From Bacteroidota bacterium (GTDB lineage: Bacteria > Bacteroidota > Bacteroidia > Bacteroidales > F082): a stretch of 64,000 nt of DNA. The notes under the pieces are model-generated. The model was not told where the DNA came from, made no database searches, and saw nothing but the letters and a program-made list of their open reading frames with translations. The stretch is from assembly GCA_018830105.1 (NCBI GenBank), contig JAHJTC010000004.1:558001-622000 (forward strand). Direction: 5' to 3'. The translations under genes and the position numbers were made by a program. Shown piece by piece: positions 32,678-41,348 of the stretch. Numbering within the stretch: the first letter of the stretch is position 1; each line of letters opens with the position of its first letter.

Positions 32678-35554
32678 TTACACTTTTCTTAATCGCAATG
32701 CATTGGCAATTACCGACACGGAGCTAAAACTCATGGCAGCTGCTGCAATCATGGGACTCAGAAGAATACCAAAAAACGGGAATAAAATACCGGCTGCAAC
32801 CGGGACGCCCAGCGAATTATACACAAATGCAAAAAACAGGTTCTGTTTAATGTTGCGCATCACTTTATGACTTAATTCCCGCGCTCTAACAATACCATTC
32901 AAATCGCCTTTTACAAGCGTAATTGAGGCGCTCTGCATAGCAATGTCGGTTCCGGTGCCCATGGCGATTCCTACATTGGCCTGTTCCAGCGCCGGAGCAT
33001 CGTTAATTCCGTCGCCGGCCATCGCCACTATTTCTCCTTTCTCCTGTAGTTCTTTTACCTTTTTGTATTTATCGTCGGGCAGGCAATCTGCTTCAAATCC
33101 GTCCAGATTTAGCTCTTCGGCTACCGCTTTGGCTGTATATTTATTGTCGCCGGTAAGCATGTAAACTTTCATGCCCATCTGCTGCAACGCTTTGATTGCT
33201 TTGGCTGAAGTTGTTTTAATGGTGTCGGCCACACTTACAATGCCCTCCACTTTGTTGTCAATCAGCAGGTACATCACGGTTTGTCCGGTTAACTGCCACG
33301 CTTTCACTTCTTCATTCTGCTTTTCCGATAGGCTTGCATCAAAATCTTCCATCAGGCGGTTGTTCCCGAGGGCGATTTGTTTCCCCTCGTAAAACCCTTT
33401 TACGCCTTTGCCTGTTACTGACTCAAAATTTTCAACGCCGGAAATTTTAATTCCCTTTTCTTTTGCCCCGGCTACAATGGCTTCAGCCACAGGGTGTTCG
33501 CTGTGAGCATCAACCATCGCAGCAAGGCGGAGAATTTCGTCATCAGCCAGCTTTCCAAATGATTTGTAAGATTTCAACGCCGGTTTTCCTTCGGTAATGG
33601 TTCCTGTTTTGTCGATAATCAGCGTATCTACTTTGTTCATTTCTTCGATGGCGCGTGCATCTTTCACCAGTACTCCCGACTGTGCCATTCGTCCAGAGCC
33701 AACCATAATGGACATGGGCGTTGCCAGCCCCAACGCACAGGGGCATGCGATGATTAGAACCGCAATGGCATTTACAAACGCATAAACATATGCCGGCTCG
33801 GGACCCCAAATGGCCCAAACGGCAAATGTAATTATGGCAACACTTACCACAATCTGCACAAAATATTTGGCTACCACATCGGCCAGTTTTTGTATGGGTG
33901 CACGAGAGCGGCTGGCCTGATTGACCATTTCAATAATTTGTGCCAACAACGTGTTTGCGCCCACTTTTTCTGCTTTCATAACAAAGGAGGTTTTGCCGTT
34001 GATGGTTCCCCCGGTTACTTTATCGCCGGTTGATTTATCGGCGGGGATAGGTTCGCCGGTTATCATACTTTCGTCGATAGTTGCCGATCCTTCTGTTATG
34101 CTACCGTCAACCGGTACTTTTTCGCCGGGTCTTACCCTCAGCAAATCGCCTGTCTGAACTTCCTCCAGCGGTATCTCTTTTTCTTCTCCGTTGTGGATAA
34201 TCCGAGCAATCGGTGGAACAAGGTTCAGCAGAGCCTTAATGGCCGAATTTGTTTTGCTGTGTGCACGCAGTTCGAGCACTTGCCCCAACAATACCAATGT
34301 TAAAATTACGGCGGCGGCTTCAAAATAGAGGTGTACGTTCCCGTTTGCATCTTTAAACTGATCAGGGAATGCGCCCGGAATCAGTAAGGCAAATACACTA
34401 AAAAGGTAAGCTGCACCGACCCCGATTGAAATGAGCGTCCACATGTTTGGCATCCATCGTAGTATGGAACTCCAGCCGCGTTTGAAGAATTGCCAACTGG
34501 AGTAAAAAACAACCGGTGTGGCCAATGCGAACTCAATCCAGCCCAGAATTTTTTTTGAGGCGATTGCTTCGAGGTTAAGAAAACTGACCATATCCGACAT
34601 GGCAATTACAAAAACCGGAACGCTTAAAATCACCGCAACCCAGAATTTTTTAGCCATTTTCTTGTAGGCTTTTTCATCCTCACTGGTTTCTTCTGCTTTT
34701 TCAGGAACCAAATCCATTCCGCATTTTGGACAACTTCCGGGTTTATCCTGTTTGATTTCGGGATGCATCGGGCAGGTGTAAATGGTTTTTCGGGCGCCGG
34801 GTATTGGTCGCGCTTCTTCCTTTTTCAAGTGCATTCCACACACCGGGCAATCGCCAGGCTGATCGTATGTTTTATCGCCTTCGCAACGCATGGGGCAGTA
34901 ATAGTTGCCACCATTTTTCCCATCGGCTTTCGCTTCATGATGTTCGTGTTTGTGCACATGTTGATGATCAGGATGCTGATTTCCTTTCGCCGAAGAATGG
35001 CTGTGATTTCCCTTGTCCTGTTCTTCTACCGGAACAAGATGCATATTACAGACGGGGCAATCGCCAGGCTGCTCGTAGGTTTTATCGCCCTCGCAACGCA
35101 TGGGGCAGTAGTATTTGCCACCATTTTCCCCATCGGCTTTCGCTTCATGATGTTCGTGCTTGTGCACATGTTGATGATCAGGATGCTGATTTCCTTTCGC
35201 CGAAGAATGGCTGTGATTTCCCTTGTCCTGTTCTTCTACCGGAACAAGATGCATATTGCAGACGGGGCAGTCGCCGGGCTGATCGTAGGTCTTATCGCCT
35301 TCGCAACGCATGGAGCAGTAATATTTGCCATCACCTTCTGAATTGGCATGTTGACTTTGTTCATGCTTGTGTTTTTTGTGGTGGTGGTGTTCGTGTTCAT
35401 GTTCTGCATGATGATGCCGACCATGTTCGCTACCCTCACTACTTACGGAGATCAGTTTCATGTTGCAAACCGGGCAGCTCCCGGGTCGGTCATAAACCTT
35501 GTCGCCCTCACATTTCATGGGGCAATAGTATTTGTCTTGCGCTTTGCTTTGCAT
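32678..35554 (-). CDS. copA: Copper-exporting P1B-type ATPase with five heavy-metal-binding modules
   Basis: 958 residues. The N-terminus (1-285) holds five short metal-binding modules. Four are variants with C-P/S-M-R/K-C at the front and CPVCNM or CPVCGM at the back; the last is the standard YTCPMHPEI..CPKCGMDL. Linkers are very His-rich (HHHAEHEHEHHHHKKHKHE). The ATPase core follows: membrane helices from about 305, intramembrane CPCALG, DKTGT phosphorylation site, SEHPVAEAI with the HP motif, and GDGINDAP. This is the Cu+ P1B-1 pattern, pumping Cu+ from the cytoplasm to the periplasm. It ends the copper island and is preceded directly (1 bp) by the permease gene. Confidence 0.93.
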   Translation of the reverse strand: MQSKAQDKYYCPMKCEGDKVYDRPGSCPVCNMKLISVSSEGSEHGRHHHAEHEHEHHHHKKHKHEQSQHANSEGDGKYYCSMRCEGDKTYDQPGDCPVCNMHLVPVEEQDKGNHSHSSAKGNQHPDHQHVHKHEHHEAKADGENGGKYYCPMRCEGDKTYEQPGDCPVCNMHLVPVEEQDKGNHSHSSAKGNQHPDHQHVHKHEHHEAKADGKNGGNYYCPMRCEGDKTYDQPGDCPVCGMHLKKEEARPIPGARKTIYTCPMHPEIKQDKPGSCPKCGMDLVPEKAEETSEDEKAYKKMAKKFWVAVILSVPVFVIAMSDMVSFLNLEAIASKKILGWIEFALATPVVFYSSWQFFKRGWSSILRWMPNMWTLISIGVGAAYLFSVFALLIPGAFPDQFKDANGNVHLYFEAAAVILTLVLLGQVLELRAHSKTNSAIKALLNLVPPIARIIHNGEEKEIPLEEVQTGDLLRVRPGEKVPVDGSITEGSATIDESMITGEPIPADKSTGDKVTGGTINGKTSFVMKAEKVGANTLLAQIIEMVNQASRSRAPIQKLADVVAKYFVQIVVSVAIITFAVWAIWGPEPAYVYAFVNAIAVLIIACPCALGLATPMSIMVGSGRMAQSGVLVKDARAIEEMNKVDTLIIDKTGTITEGKPALKSYKSFGKLADDEILRLAAMVDAHSEHPVAEAIVAGAKEKGIKISGVENFESVTGKGVKGFYEGKQIALGNNRLMEDFDASLSEKQNEEVKAWQLTGQTVMYLLIDNKVEGIVSVADTIKTTSAKAIKALQQMGMKVYMLTGDNKYTAKAVAEELNLDGFEADCLPDDKYKKVKELQEKGEIVAMAGDGINDAPALEQANVGIAMGTGTDIAMQSASITLVKGDLNGIVRARELSHKVMRNIKQNLFFAFVYNSLGVPVAAGILFPFFGILLSPMIAAAAMSFSSVSVIANALRLRKV
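34828..35540 (-). repeat. 210-bp tandem repeat encoding metal-binding modules of the copper ATPase
   Basis: The region encoding modules 2-4 repeats at a 210-bp period: AGATGCATATT at about 35038 and 35248, with a diverged copy near 34828. The two inner units differ at only a few bases. Each unit encodes one cysteine module plus a His-rich linker, so module number probably changes by unequal recombination. Confidence 0.85.
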
Positions 35555-35555
35555 T

Positions 35556-36866
35556 TTATTGTAATTCAGTTAATTCTTTTCTTCTTTTTAAAAACCACTT
35601 TTCTCCCGCAAAAATCATAATCATCAGTGCAAGGGATAGCCATACGACCAAAAGGTCAGAAGAGGCTTTGATCCACAGAAAGGCTGCTAAAACCACTCCG
35701 TCAATTACCAGTGCAGTTGTCACAATTATCGGATTTGCATTCACATCTTTGCGTAAATGTTTCAATACGCCCCAATGAACCACCATATCCATCACGATGT
35801 AAAAGACAGCGCCCAGCGAGGCGATGCGGGTCAGGTCAAAGAAAATGGTAAGAACAATGGCGATGGCAACGATATAAACCAGCATGTGCTTCTGAATTCT
35901 TCCCGGCATACCCAGGTGACTGTGCGGGATGAGTTTCATTTTGGTCAACATGGCAGTCATGCGCGAAACGGCAAATAAACTGGCAACTATACTTGACACC
36001 GTGGCCAGAATAGCGATGCCTACCGTAAACCACAAACCATAATTGCCAAATGCAGGGCGTGCGGCTTCGGCCAGGGAATAGTCTTTGGCCTCTATAATTT
36101 TGGGAACAGATAAATTAACAGACACTGCCAGGGCTACGAATACATAAACCACAGCACAAATCGACAAAGAGATGATAATAGCCCGTCCAATGTTTTTATG
36201 TGGATTTTTTACTTCTGCACCACTATTGGTGATGGTAGTAAATCCGGCATATGCCAGAATTGCAAGAGCCAGAGCACCGAGGTAGCTGGCGATGGAATAA
36301 TCTTCAGAAATTTCTGAAGGAGCAGCGCCCTCAAAAGAAAAACCGGCTGCCCATAAGCCGCCAATGGCAAAAATGGCAATGCCGCCCACTTTCAAAATGG
36401 CCATAACAAAGGCCGATTTCTGTATGAAATTGTTGCCGGCTATATTGATCAGAAAGGTTGCAATTAACAGCAACACTCCAAGTATCGGTATCCAAAAGCT
36501 ATTGTTCCCCACATTAAATAACTGCATGGTATAAGAACCAAAAGTCCGGGCCACCAGGCTTTGATTGATGATCATAGCAAAAGCCATCAGCAGTGCTGAA
36601 CCGGCAGTGACGGTTGATTTGCCATAGGCTTTCTGCAAGATCATTGCAATTCCTCCAGCCGATGGATACTTATTTGAAACTTTTATATAAGAATATGCGC
36701 TAAATGCTACAATTACGGCTCCAACCAAGAATATGAGGGGAAATAAAGCACCGGAAAGTTCAGCCACCTGACCCAACAAGGCAAAAATGGCTGCACCGAT
36801 CATTACCCCGGTGCCTAACGAAACGGTTCCCGTTAAGCTTAAGCTGTTTTTTTTGTATTCACTCAT
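35556..36866 (-). CDS. APC-family amino-acid permease
   Basis: 436 residues from the ATG at 36866; a TTG two codons earlier is not used. Twelve membrane helices with the APC signature near the start (GTGVMIGAAIFALLGQVAELSG) and a KVSNKYPSAGG segment. The unwound TM1 region GVMIGAAIF is the substrate site in this family. The substrate is not predictable and may be an amino acid or small cation. It lies inside the copper island, 20 bp after the SHOCT gene and 1 bp before the Cu-ATPase gene, so it is almost certainly cotranscribed with them. A transporter of histidine, cysteine or another metal ligand would fit, but that is speculation. Confidence 0.85.
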   Translation of the reverse strand: MSEYKKNSLSLTGTVSLGTGVMIGAAIFALLGQVAELSGALFPLIFLVGAVIVAFSAYSYIKVSNKYPSAGGIAMILQKAYGKSTVTAGSALLMAFAMIINQSLVARTFGSYTMQLFNVGNNSFWIPILGVLLLIATFLINIAGNNFIQKSAFVMAILKVGGIAIFAIGGLWAAGFSFEGAAPSEISEDYSIASYLGALALAILAYAGFTTITNSGAEVKNPHKNIGRAIIISLSICAVVYVFVALAVSVNLSVPKIIEAKDYSLAEAARPAFGNYGLWFTVGIAILATVSSIVASLFAVSRMTAMLTKMKLIPHSHLGMPGRIQKHMLVYIVAIAIVLTIFFDLTRIASLGAVFYIVMDMVVHWGVLKHLRKDVNANPIIVTTALVIDGVVLAAFLWIKASSDLLVVWLSLALMIMIFAGEKWFLKRRKELTELQ

Positions 36867-36886
36867 ACACAACTTGTATAAAAATC

Positions 36887-37108
36887 TTACAATAAATTTT
36901 TCTTTCGCTCCTCAAATTCCTCTTTGTCAATCTCGCCCCGGGCGTATCGTTCGTTTAGTATATCAAGGGCAGATTTACCGGAGGGCAGCTTGCCACGGCT
37001 GTTTGTATTCATTGATTTTACTACCATCCAAACAACACCAATTACGATAATCAGACCAATGATCCACCACCAGCCCATACCCCAGCCGTGTCCGTATTCT
37101 CCCATCAT
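36887..37108 (-). CDS. Small SHOCT-domain membrane protein
   Basis: 73 residues. A His/Trp/Gly-rich start (MMGEYGHGWGMGWWW) leads into a single membrane helix (about 15-33). After a short linker comes a SHOCT domain (SALDILNERYARGEIDKEEFEERKKNLL region, 45-73). SHOCT proteins are small, often in metal-resistance operons; the function of the domain is unknown. The start codon at 37108 is followed by two Met, either of which may be used. It lies between the DUF302 and permease genes and is cotranscribed with them. Confidence 0.82.
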   Translation of the reverse strand: MMGEYGHGWGMGWWWIIGLIIVIGVVWMVVKSMNTNSRGKLPSGKSALDILNERYARGEIDKEEFEERKKNLL

Positions 37109-37131
37109 AATTTACTCCTTTCTTTTTTAAA

Positions 37132-37518
37132 TTAAAGCGATGCAATAACCCGTTCAAGTTTTGTCTTAATCTCTCCGGCGATAACAGAAAGCTGTTTGTT
37201 CTCAACCGAAATCATAGAAGCAACCGGATCAACGGCTGCTACTTCAACCTGATTCTCGCCAATTTCCTGCACGATTACATTGCATGGCAGCATGGTGCCA
37301 ATTTTATCCTCCTGCTGAAGTGCTTTATGGGCACTGGGTGGGTTACAGGCTCCCAGGATTGTATATTTCCTGAAATCAACATCCAGTTTTTCTTTTAACT
37401 TTTGTTGAATATCAATTTCTGAAAGTATTCCAAAACCTTCTGTTTTTAATGCTTCTGTTACAAGGGCTATTGCCTGATCAAAATTTGCTGTTATTGTCTT
37501 GTTGATGTAATAGTTCAT
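37132..37518 (-). CDS. DUF302 protein
   Basis: 128 residues, ATG at 37518, no signal peptide. The sequence NYYINKTITANFDQAIALVT, LKTEGFGILSEIDIQQKLKE, FRKYTILGACNPPSAHKAL, GTMLPCNVIVQE and VAAVDPVASM matches DUF302. Two conserved Cys (GACNP, LPCNV) and the DP motif are present. DUF302 proteins are commonly found in copper- and other metal-resistance clusters; a metal-binding or thiol role has been proposed but not established. It starts 12 bp after the Met-rich gene and is read with it. Confidence 0.88.
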   Translation of the reverse strand: MNYYINKTITANFDQAIALVTEALKTEGFGILSEIDIQQKLKEKLDVDFRKYTILGACNPPSAHKALQQEDKIGTMLPCNVIVQEIGENQVEVAAVDPVASMISVENKQLSVIAGEIKTKLERVIASL

Positions 37519-37530
37519 GATTGATAAATT

Positions 37531-38040
37531 TTAATGTTTATAATTTTCGTGATGTGATTTTTCTTTAGGGTTCATCATTTTTCCGCCGGGATTCATCCTG
37601 CCTTTTTCTTTCATTTTCTGCGTGCACATGTTCATCATTTCAGGATGCTCTGTCATCATATTTACCATTTGATTGCGCATTGCAGTATCTTTTTCACACA
37701 TTTGCATCATTTTACCCATCATTTTTTGCATCATTTCAGGATTGTCTTTCATCATACCCATCATTTGATGTTCATCATTCATGTCCGCCATGCTAGCTTT
37801 TTTCGCCTCCATTTCAATCCTTTGGTGGTTCTCTGCATTGCTCATCATCATTGCGCTATGGTCATATTCTTTAGCCACTTTCATAAATTCCATCATCAGC
37901 TGATGGTTGCTTGCAATGGTCTTAAAAATTTCTGTACGTGTCTCCTGCTTATCAAGTAAGCCTTTTACAGCTGTGCTTTGGCCGTTTACGTTAAAAACCA
38001 AAACTGTAAGCATTGAAATTAAAATTGTTATTGTCTTCAT
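37531..38040 (-). CDS. Met/His-rich secreted protein
   Basis: 169 residues. A signal peptide (ISMLTVLVFNVNGQ) precedes a helical mature part (20-169) with extreme Met content: EMMQKMMGKMMQMCEK, HQMMGMMKDN, NMMTEHPEMMNMCTQKMKEK. A His-containing tail follows (KEKSHHENYKH). Methionine clusters of this kind bind Cu+ in periplasmic copper chaperones and CusF-like proteins, so a copper-binding function is likely though unproven. It begins the gene run DUF302, SHOCT, permease, Cu-ATPase and carries its own paired-TTACA promoter, which gives the run an entry point separate from the Cus genes. Confidence 0.8.
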   Translation of the reverse strand: MKTITILISMLTVLVFNVNGQSTAVKGLLDKQETRTEIFKTIASNHQLMMEFMKVAKEYDHSAMMMSNAENHQRIEMEAKKASMADMNDEHQMMGMMKDNPEMMQKMMGKMMQMCEKDTAMRNQMVNMMTEHPEMMNMCTQKMKEKGRMNPGGKMMNPKEKSHHENYKH

Positions 38041-38085
38041 GGTATTAATTTTAAGTGATTAAATTATTTAATTAGATATAAACCT

Positions 38086-38141
38086 TAAAAGTAACGGATG
38101 TTATTCGTTGCCATGTTACATCTTTTAATGAATCATTTACA
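38086..38141 (-). promoter_or_regulatory. Paired-TTACA promoter element of the Met-rich gene and copper-ATPase operon
   Basis: Half-sites TTACATCTTT at 38116 and TTACATAATT at 38137 are 21 bp apart, then 22 bp to TAAAAGTA at 38086-38093, which reads TACTTTTA on the minus strand. The start codon follows 45 bp later. The leader contains AATTAAATAATTTAA, close to the leader of the 6558 gene. This is the only copy upstream of a metal-resistance gene. Confidence 0.65.
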
Positions 38142-38317
38142 TAATTCATAGATTGTTAATTGATTTATGTTTTTGTTCTTTCATCTGTTTATCTCTGTTT
38201 TATATATGCTTTTATTAATCTGATACTATTTCCTATAAAGGTTTAACAAATCATTTGCTTAACGATGATAATTTAATGATTATCACAATTTATAGTTTGA
38301 TGAATATAGCACAAATT

Positions 38318-40114
38318 TTATTTAATTTCTTTAGTGACTTCTCCACAAGTGAGCATCGAACTCCCAAAGTATGGGTTTTTGATATCTTTTTCCTTACTCA
38401 GCCAGTCGGCGCCTTTGTTGCTGTCTGCCATTGGGCAGTGCTGCACATAAATAGTTTCGCCAAGAGGCGTGAATGCATTTGTCATTTTGATCATAGTAGC
38501 AGAAACAGGCTGAAAAGCTTTTCGCAATTGCGCTATGTCAGCAAAATGCTGCGCGTGTTCTAAACTTTTGCTCAGGTTATCTTGAAAGCCCATCCAGATG
38601 CTGTGGGCATCTTCTTTGAAAAGGCTCATATTGATTTCATCCAATGCTGATTTCATATTGATTGCCATTTTTTGTGCTGCTTCGAAATCATCGTTGGTCA
38701 GGGCATCTTTCCAGTGCAGGTAGGCGGTATATAAAGGCTGTAAAGCCTTTTTAGCTTGTTCGTCAACAGATAAAGCTTGCGAGATTGCTGCTTTTGGTTT
38801 TAACTCAGGCTCTTCTTTTGATTCACTTCCACCCATATCCATTCCACTGTGCCCAGTCATGGGCTTTCCGCCTTCGGGGCTCATCATACTGGTTTTTCCG
38901 GCTAACTGTGCCGCAGCATCTATGCTAAATGTGCCGTTTACCGCAATTTCTTCTCCTTCCATTAAACCCTCTTCAATTATATAACTTTCGCCTAAAGCAG
39001 GGCCCAAAAGCACTTCCCGCATGATAAAATTCACGCCCTGGTCCGAATTTGTTTTTACGTAAACTACCGAGCGTTTTCCGGTCCACATTACGGCGGATTT
39101 AGGCACAACAACGGCTTCATTATCCCCGGATAATTGGGCTTCCACCACTCCCGATGCAAACATTTCGGGTTTTAGTGTCAGGTCTTGATTTGACACCACA
39201 ACCCGGGCTTTTGCCACACGCGTTTTCGGGTCGATCACCGGATCGAGGAATGAAATTTTCCCTTCGAATGATTTACCCGGCAATGAAGTGAGGGTAAAGC
39301 TAATCGCATCGCCCCGTTTAACCCACGGCATTTCCGATTCATATACATCAAAAAGTACCCAGACTCTTGACAGGTCGGCAATTTTGTAGATTGCCTGGCC
39401 GCGGCTGACATAATCGCCGGTATTCACCATTTTTTCGGTTATGTATCCGGAAACATCCGACTGAATACTAAACGTTTCAATGGTTGCTTCCGATTCCAGG
39501 ATCCGTTGAATCTGTTCCTCCGTTAGTTTCCAGTTTTTCAGCTTCTCTTTGGCCGCCTTGAAAAGTGCAGGCTGAGATTCCCTGATTTTTTGGGCTTCAA
39601 ACAGCTCTTTCTGCGCGGTCACCAAATCGGGCGAATAGATTGACGCGATTACCTGTCCTTTACGTACATACTCTCCCGTAAAATTTACCATCAGGCTTTC
39701 TATCCTGCCGGGAATGTGCGATGACTGCGAGTAAACCAAGCGTTCGTCGGACTGCACTTTGCCGTTCAGCCTGACCTTTTTTACCGGATCCATATTCCCC
39801 ACAACTGCCGTTCGAATATTTGCCAGTTGCATTGCTGTTGGCGACATGCTAATAGCATTGGGATCGAGCCCTTCATTATCGTTTTCATTTCCCAGCGGTA
39901 TTAAATCCATTCCGCATATTGGGCAATCGCCCGGTTCTGATTGGCGAATCTGTGGGTGCATGGAGCAGGTCCAGGTGGTTTCTTCTGCCAGTTCTGTATC
40001 GTGCAGGTGTTCGGCAGCAGGTTCAGTACCCGAACCGCCGAAAATCAGCCATCCCAGTAATAATCCAATAACCAGGGTGACAATAGCTGTGATAATTGTT
40101 TTTGTATTATTCAT
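38318..40114 (-). CDS. cusB: CusB-like RND periplasmic adaptor with HMBD and DUF3347 domains
   Basis: 598 residues. An N-terminal membrane anchor (IITAIVTLVIGLLLGWLIFG) is followed by a His-containing linker and a heavy-metal-binding module (TWTCSMHPQI..CPICGMDLIP). The adaptor core (about 80-420) has KKVRLNGKVQSDERLVYSQS, the helical hairpin and the barrel RRGDAISFTLT-like segment. The tail (455-575) is a DUF3347 domain (QPLYTAYLHWKDALTNDDFE, FQPVSATMIKMTNAF) ending in a Cys/His-containing segment (YVQHCPMADSN). It should deliver Cu+ to the RND pump CusA. It overlaps the CusC gene by 8 bp. Confidence 0.92.
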   Translation of the reverse strand: MNNTKTIITAIVTLVIGLLLGWLIFGGSGTEPAAEHLHDTELAEETTWTCSMHPQIRQSEPGDCPICGMDLIPLGNENDNEGLDPNAISMSPTAMQLANIRTAVVGNMDPVKKVRLNGKVQSDERLVYSQSSHIPGRIESLMVNFTGEYVRKGQVIASIYSPDLVTAQKELFEAQKIRESQPALFKAAKEKLKNWKLTEEQIQRILESEATIETFSIQSDVSGYITEKMVNTGDYVSRGQAIYKIADLSRVWVLFDVYESEMPWVKRGDAISFTLTSLPGKSFEGKISFLDPVIDPKTRVAKARVVVSNQDLTLKPEMFASGVVEAQLSGDNEAVVVPKSAVMWTGKRSVVYVKTNSDQGVNFIMREVLLGPALGESYIIEEGLMEGEEIAVNGTFSIDAAAQLAGKTSMMSPEGGKPMTGHSGMDMGGSESKEEPELKPKAAISQALSVDEQAKKALQPLYTAYLHWKDALTNDDFEAAQKMAINMKSALDEINMSLFKEDAHSIWMGFQDNLSKSLEHAQHFADIAQLRKAFQPVSATMIKMTNAFTPLGETIYVQHCPMADSNKGADWLSKEKDIKNPYFGSSMLTCGEVTKEIK

Positions 40115-41348
40115 TGTTTGTATTTTTTGCAGTTATATAATCCAATCTTGCTGTTGCGGTGTGGTATTGGGCAAGCGCTTTTACCATCAGTTTTTCGTAT
40201 TGCAGCAGTTTTTGCTGCATACGCAACACCTCTTCGAACGCTTTTCCGGAATTGCCATACGAACTGAACAGCAGGTTAAGCGACTGCTGTGTTGTGGCAA
40301 TCTGCGCCCGGTACAACTTCAATAATTCAAGTTGTTGGGAAATTTCGAACAGCGTTCGGTCAAATTCCGAAGAGAGTAAATTGAGCGCATTTTCCTTCTG
40401 TAGCGTGTAACTTTCCTGCATAAATTGCGCTTCTTTTTCAGCCGCTTTGTATTTCTTGCGGAACAGCGGAATGCTTACCGAAACCATGGGCATCAGCGCA
40501 TCCTTGCCGGCATCGGCAACCGACATGCCCGAAGATTCTCCCACAACTACATAATCCAGTCCAACTCCAATATTTGGCAATCCCTGTTTCTGTGCCACAA
40601 TTTCATTAGCCTGGCTTGCCTTCATTTTTAAATCGAACGCATTGATTGCCGGATTGCGCAACAGCAATGCATCTTTTGCTGCTTCCAGTTCAACAGCCGT
40701 AGCAGGGAGCATATCGGAAACAATCACATCTTCATTTTCGTCTCGGTTCAGTAAATTATTGAACGTGGAAACCAGCATGTGTTTCTTTTTATTCAGAATC
40801 TCGAGGCTGGTTTGTGCCTCTTTCAACATGATATCCACACGCAGCACATCCACCATGGGAGAAGCGCCGTTCTCAAATTTCCCGGTAGCAATTGTTTTAT
40901 AAGATTCCAGGATTTCTAAGTTTTCCCGCTCAATTTTCTGCGTCTGTTGTAACTCGTACAGCGGAAAATAAGCAGTAGCCACATCAAAATACAGTTTGTT
41001 CCGGGCTTCCAGAAACGACTGGTATTTGGCTTCGGCCATCAAGGCTGCGACATCTCCTTTTGCTTCCAGCGTTCCGAACCACGGAAACATCTGGCTTAAA
41101 GAAAACTTGGCACGTTGCGGACCGACCCGCGTTTCTACCGGCGAAAGAAAATAGCCGAAAGAAAACGAAGGATCGGGCAGCGCATTTACCTGTGGAATTT
41201 TCTGCAGAGCTGCCTCAAACTCCTTGTATTTCGACTGCAGTCCCGGATTATTTTTGGCCGCCATTTCAAGATAGCTATCCAGTGTTTGTGCCTGCACAAC
41301 ACTTATCCCTGAAAGGAATAGGATTATTATAGTTATTAATTTCTTCAT
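40107..41348 (-). CDS. cusC: CusC/TolC-like outer-membrane efflux channel
   Basis: 413 residues with a signal peptide (ITIIILFLSGISVVQAQ). Two TolC-type repeats of long helices (LEMAAKNNPGLQSKYKEFEA, AALMAEAKYQSFLEARNKLY, NKLYFDVATAYFPLYELQQT, LLFSSYGNSGKAFEEVLRMQ) form the periplasmic tunnel and outer-membrane barrel. It completes the CusA-CusB tripartite pump. It overlaps both neighbours (4 bp with CusA, 8 bp with CusB), so the three genes are translationally coupled. Confidence 0.9.
   Translation of the reverse strand: MKKLITIIILFLSGISVVQAQTLDSYLEMAAKNNPGLQSKYKEFEAALQKIPQVNALPDPSFSFGYFLSPVETRVGPQRAKFSLSQMFPWFGTLEAKGDVAALMAEAKYQSFLEARNKLYFDVATAYFPLYELQQTQKIERENLEILESYKTIATGKFENGASPMVDVLRVDIMLKEAQTSLEILNKKKHMLVSTFNNLLNRDENEDVIVSDMLPATAVELEAAKDALLLRNPAINAFDLKMKASQANEIVAQKQGLPNIGVGLDYVVVGESSGMSVADAGKDALMPMVSVSIPLFRKKYKAAEKEAQFMQESYTLQKENALNLLSSEFDRTLFEISQQLELLKLYRAQIATTQQSLNLLFSSYGNSGKAFEEVLRMQQKLLQYEKLMVKALAQYHTATARLDYITAKNTNNE

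Noticed and set aside
34804-35778. 324-codon plus-strand frame across the copper ATPase gene
   Set aside because: It is a shadow of the repeated cysteine/histidine modules on the minus strand, repeats with their 210-bp period and has no protein features of its own.
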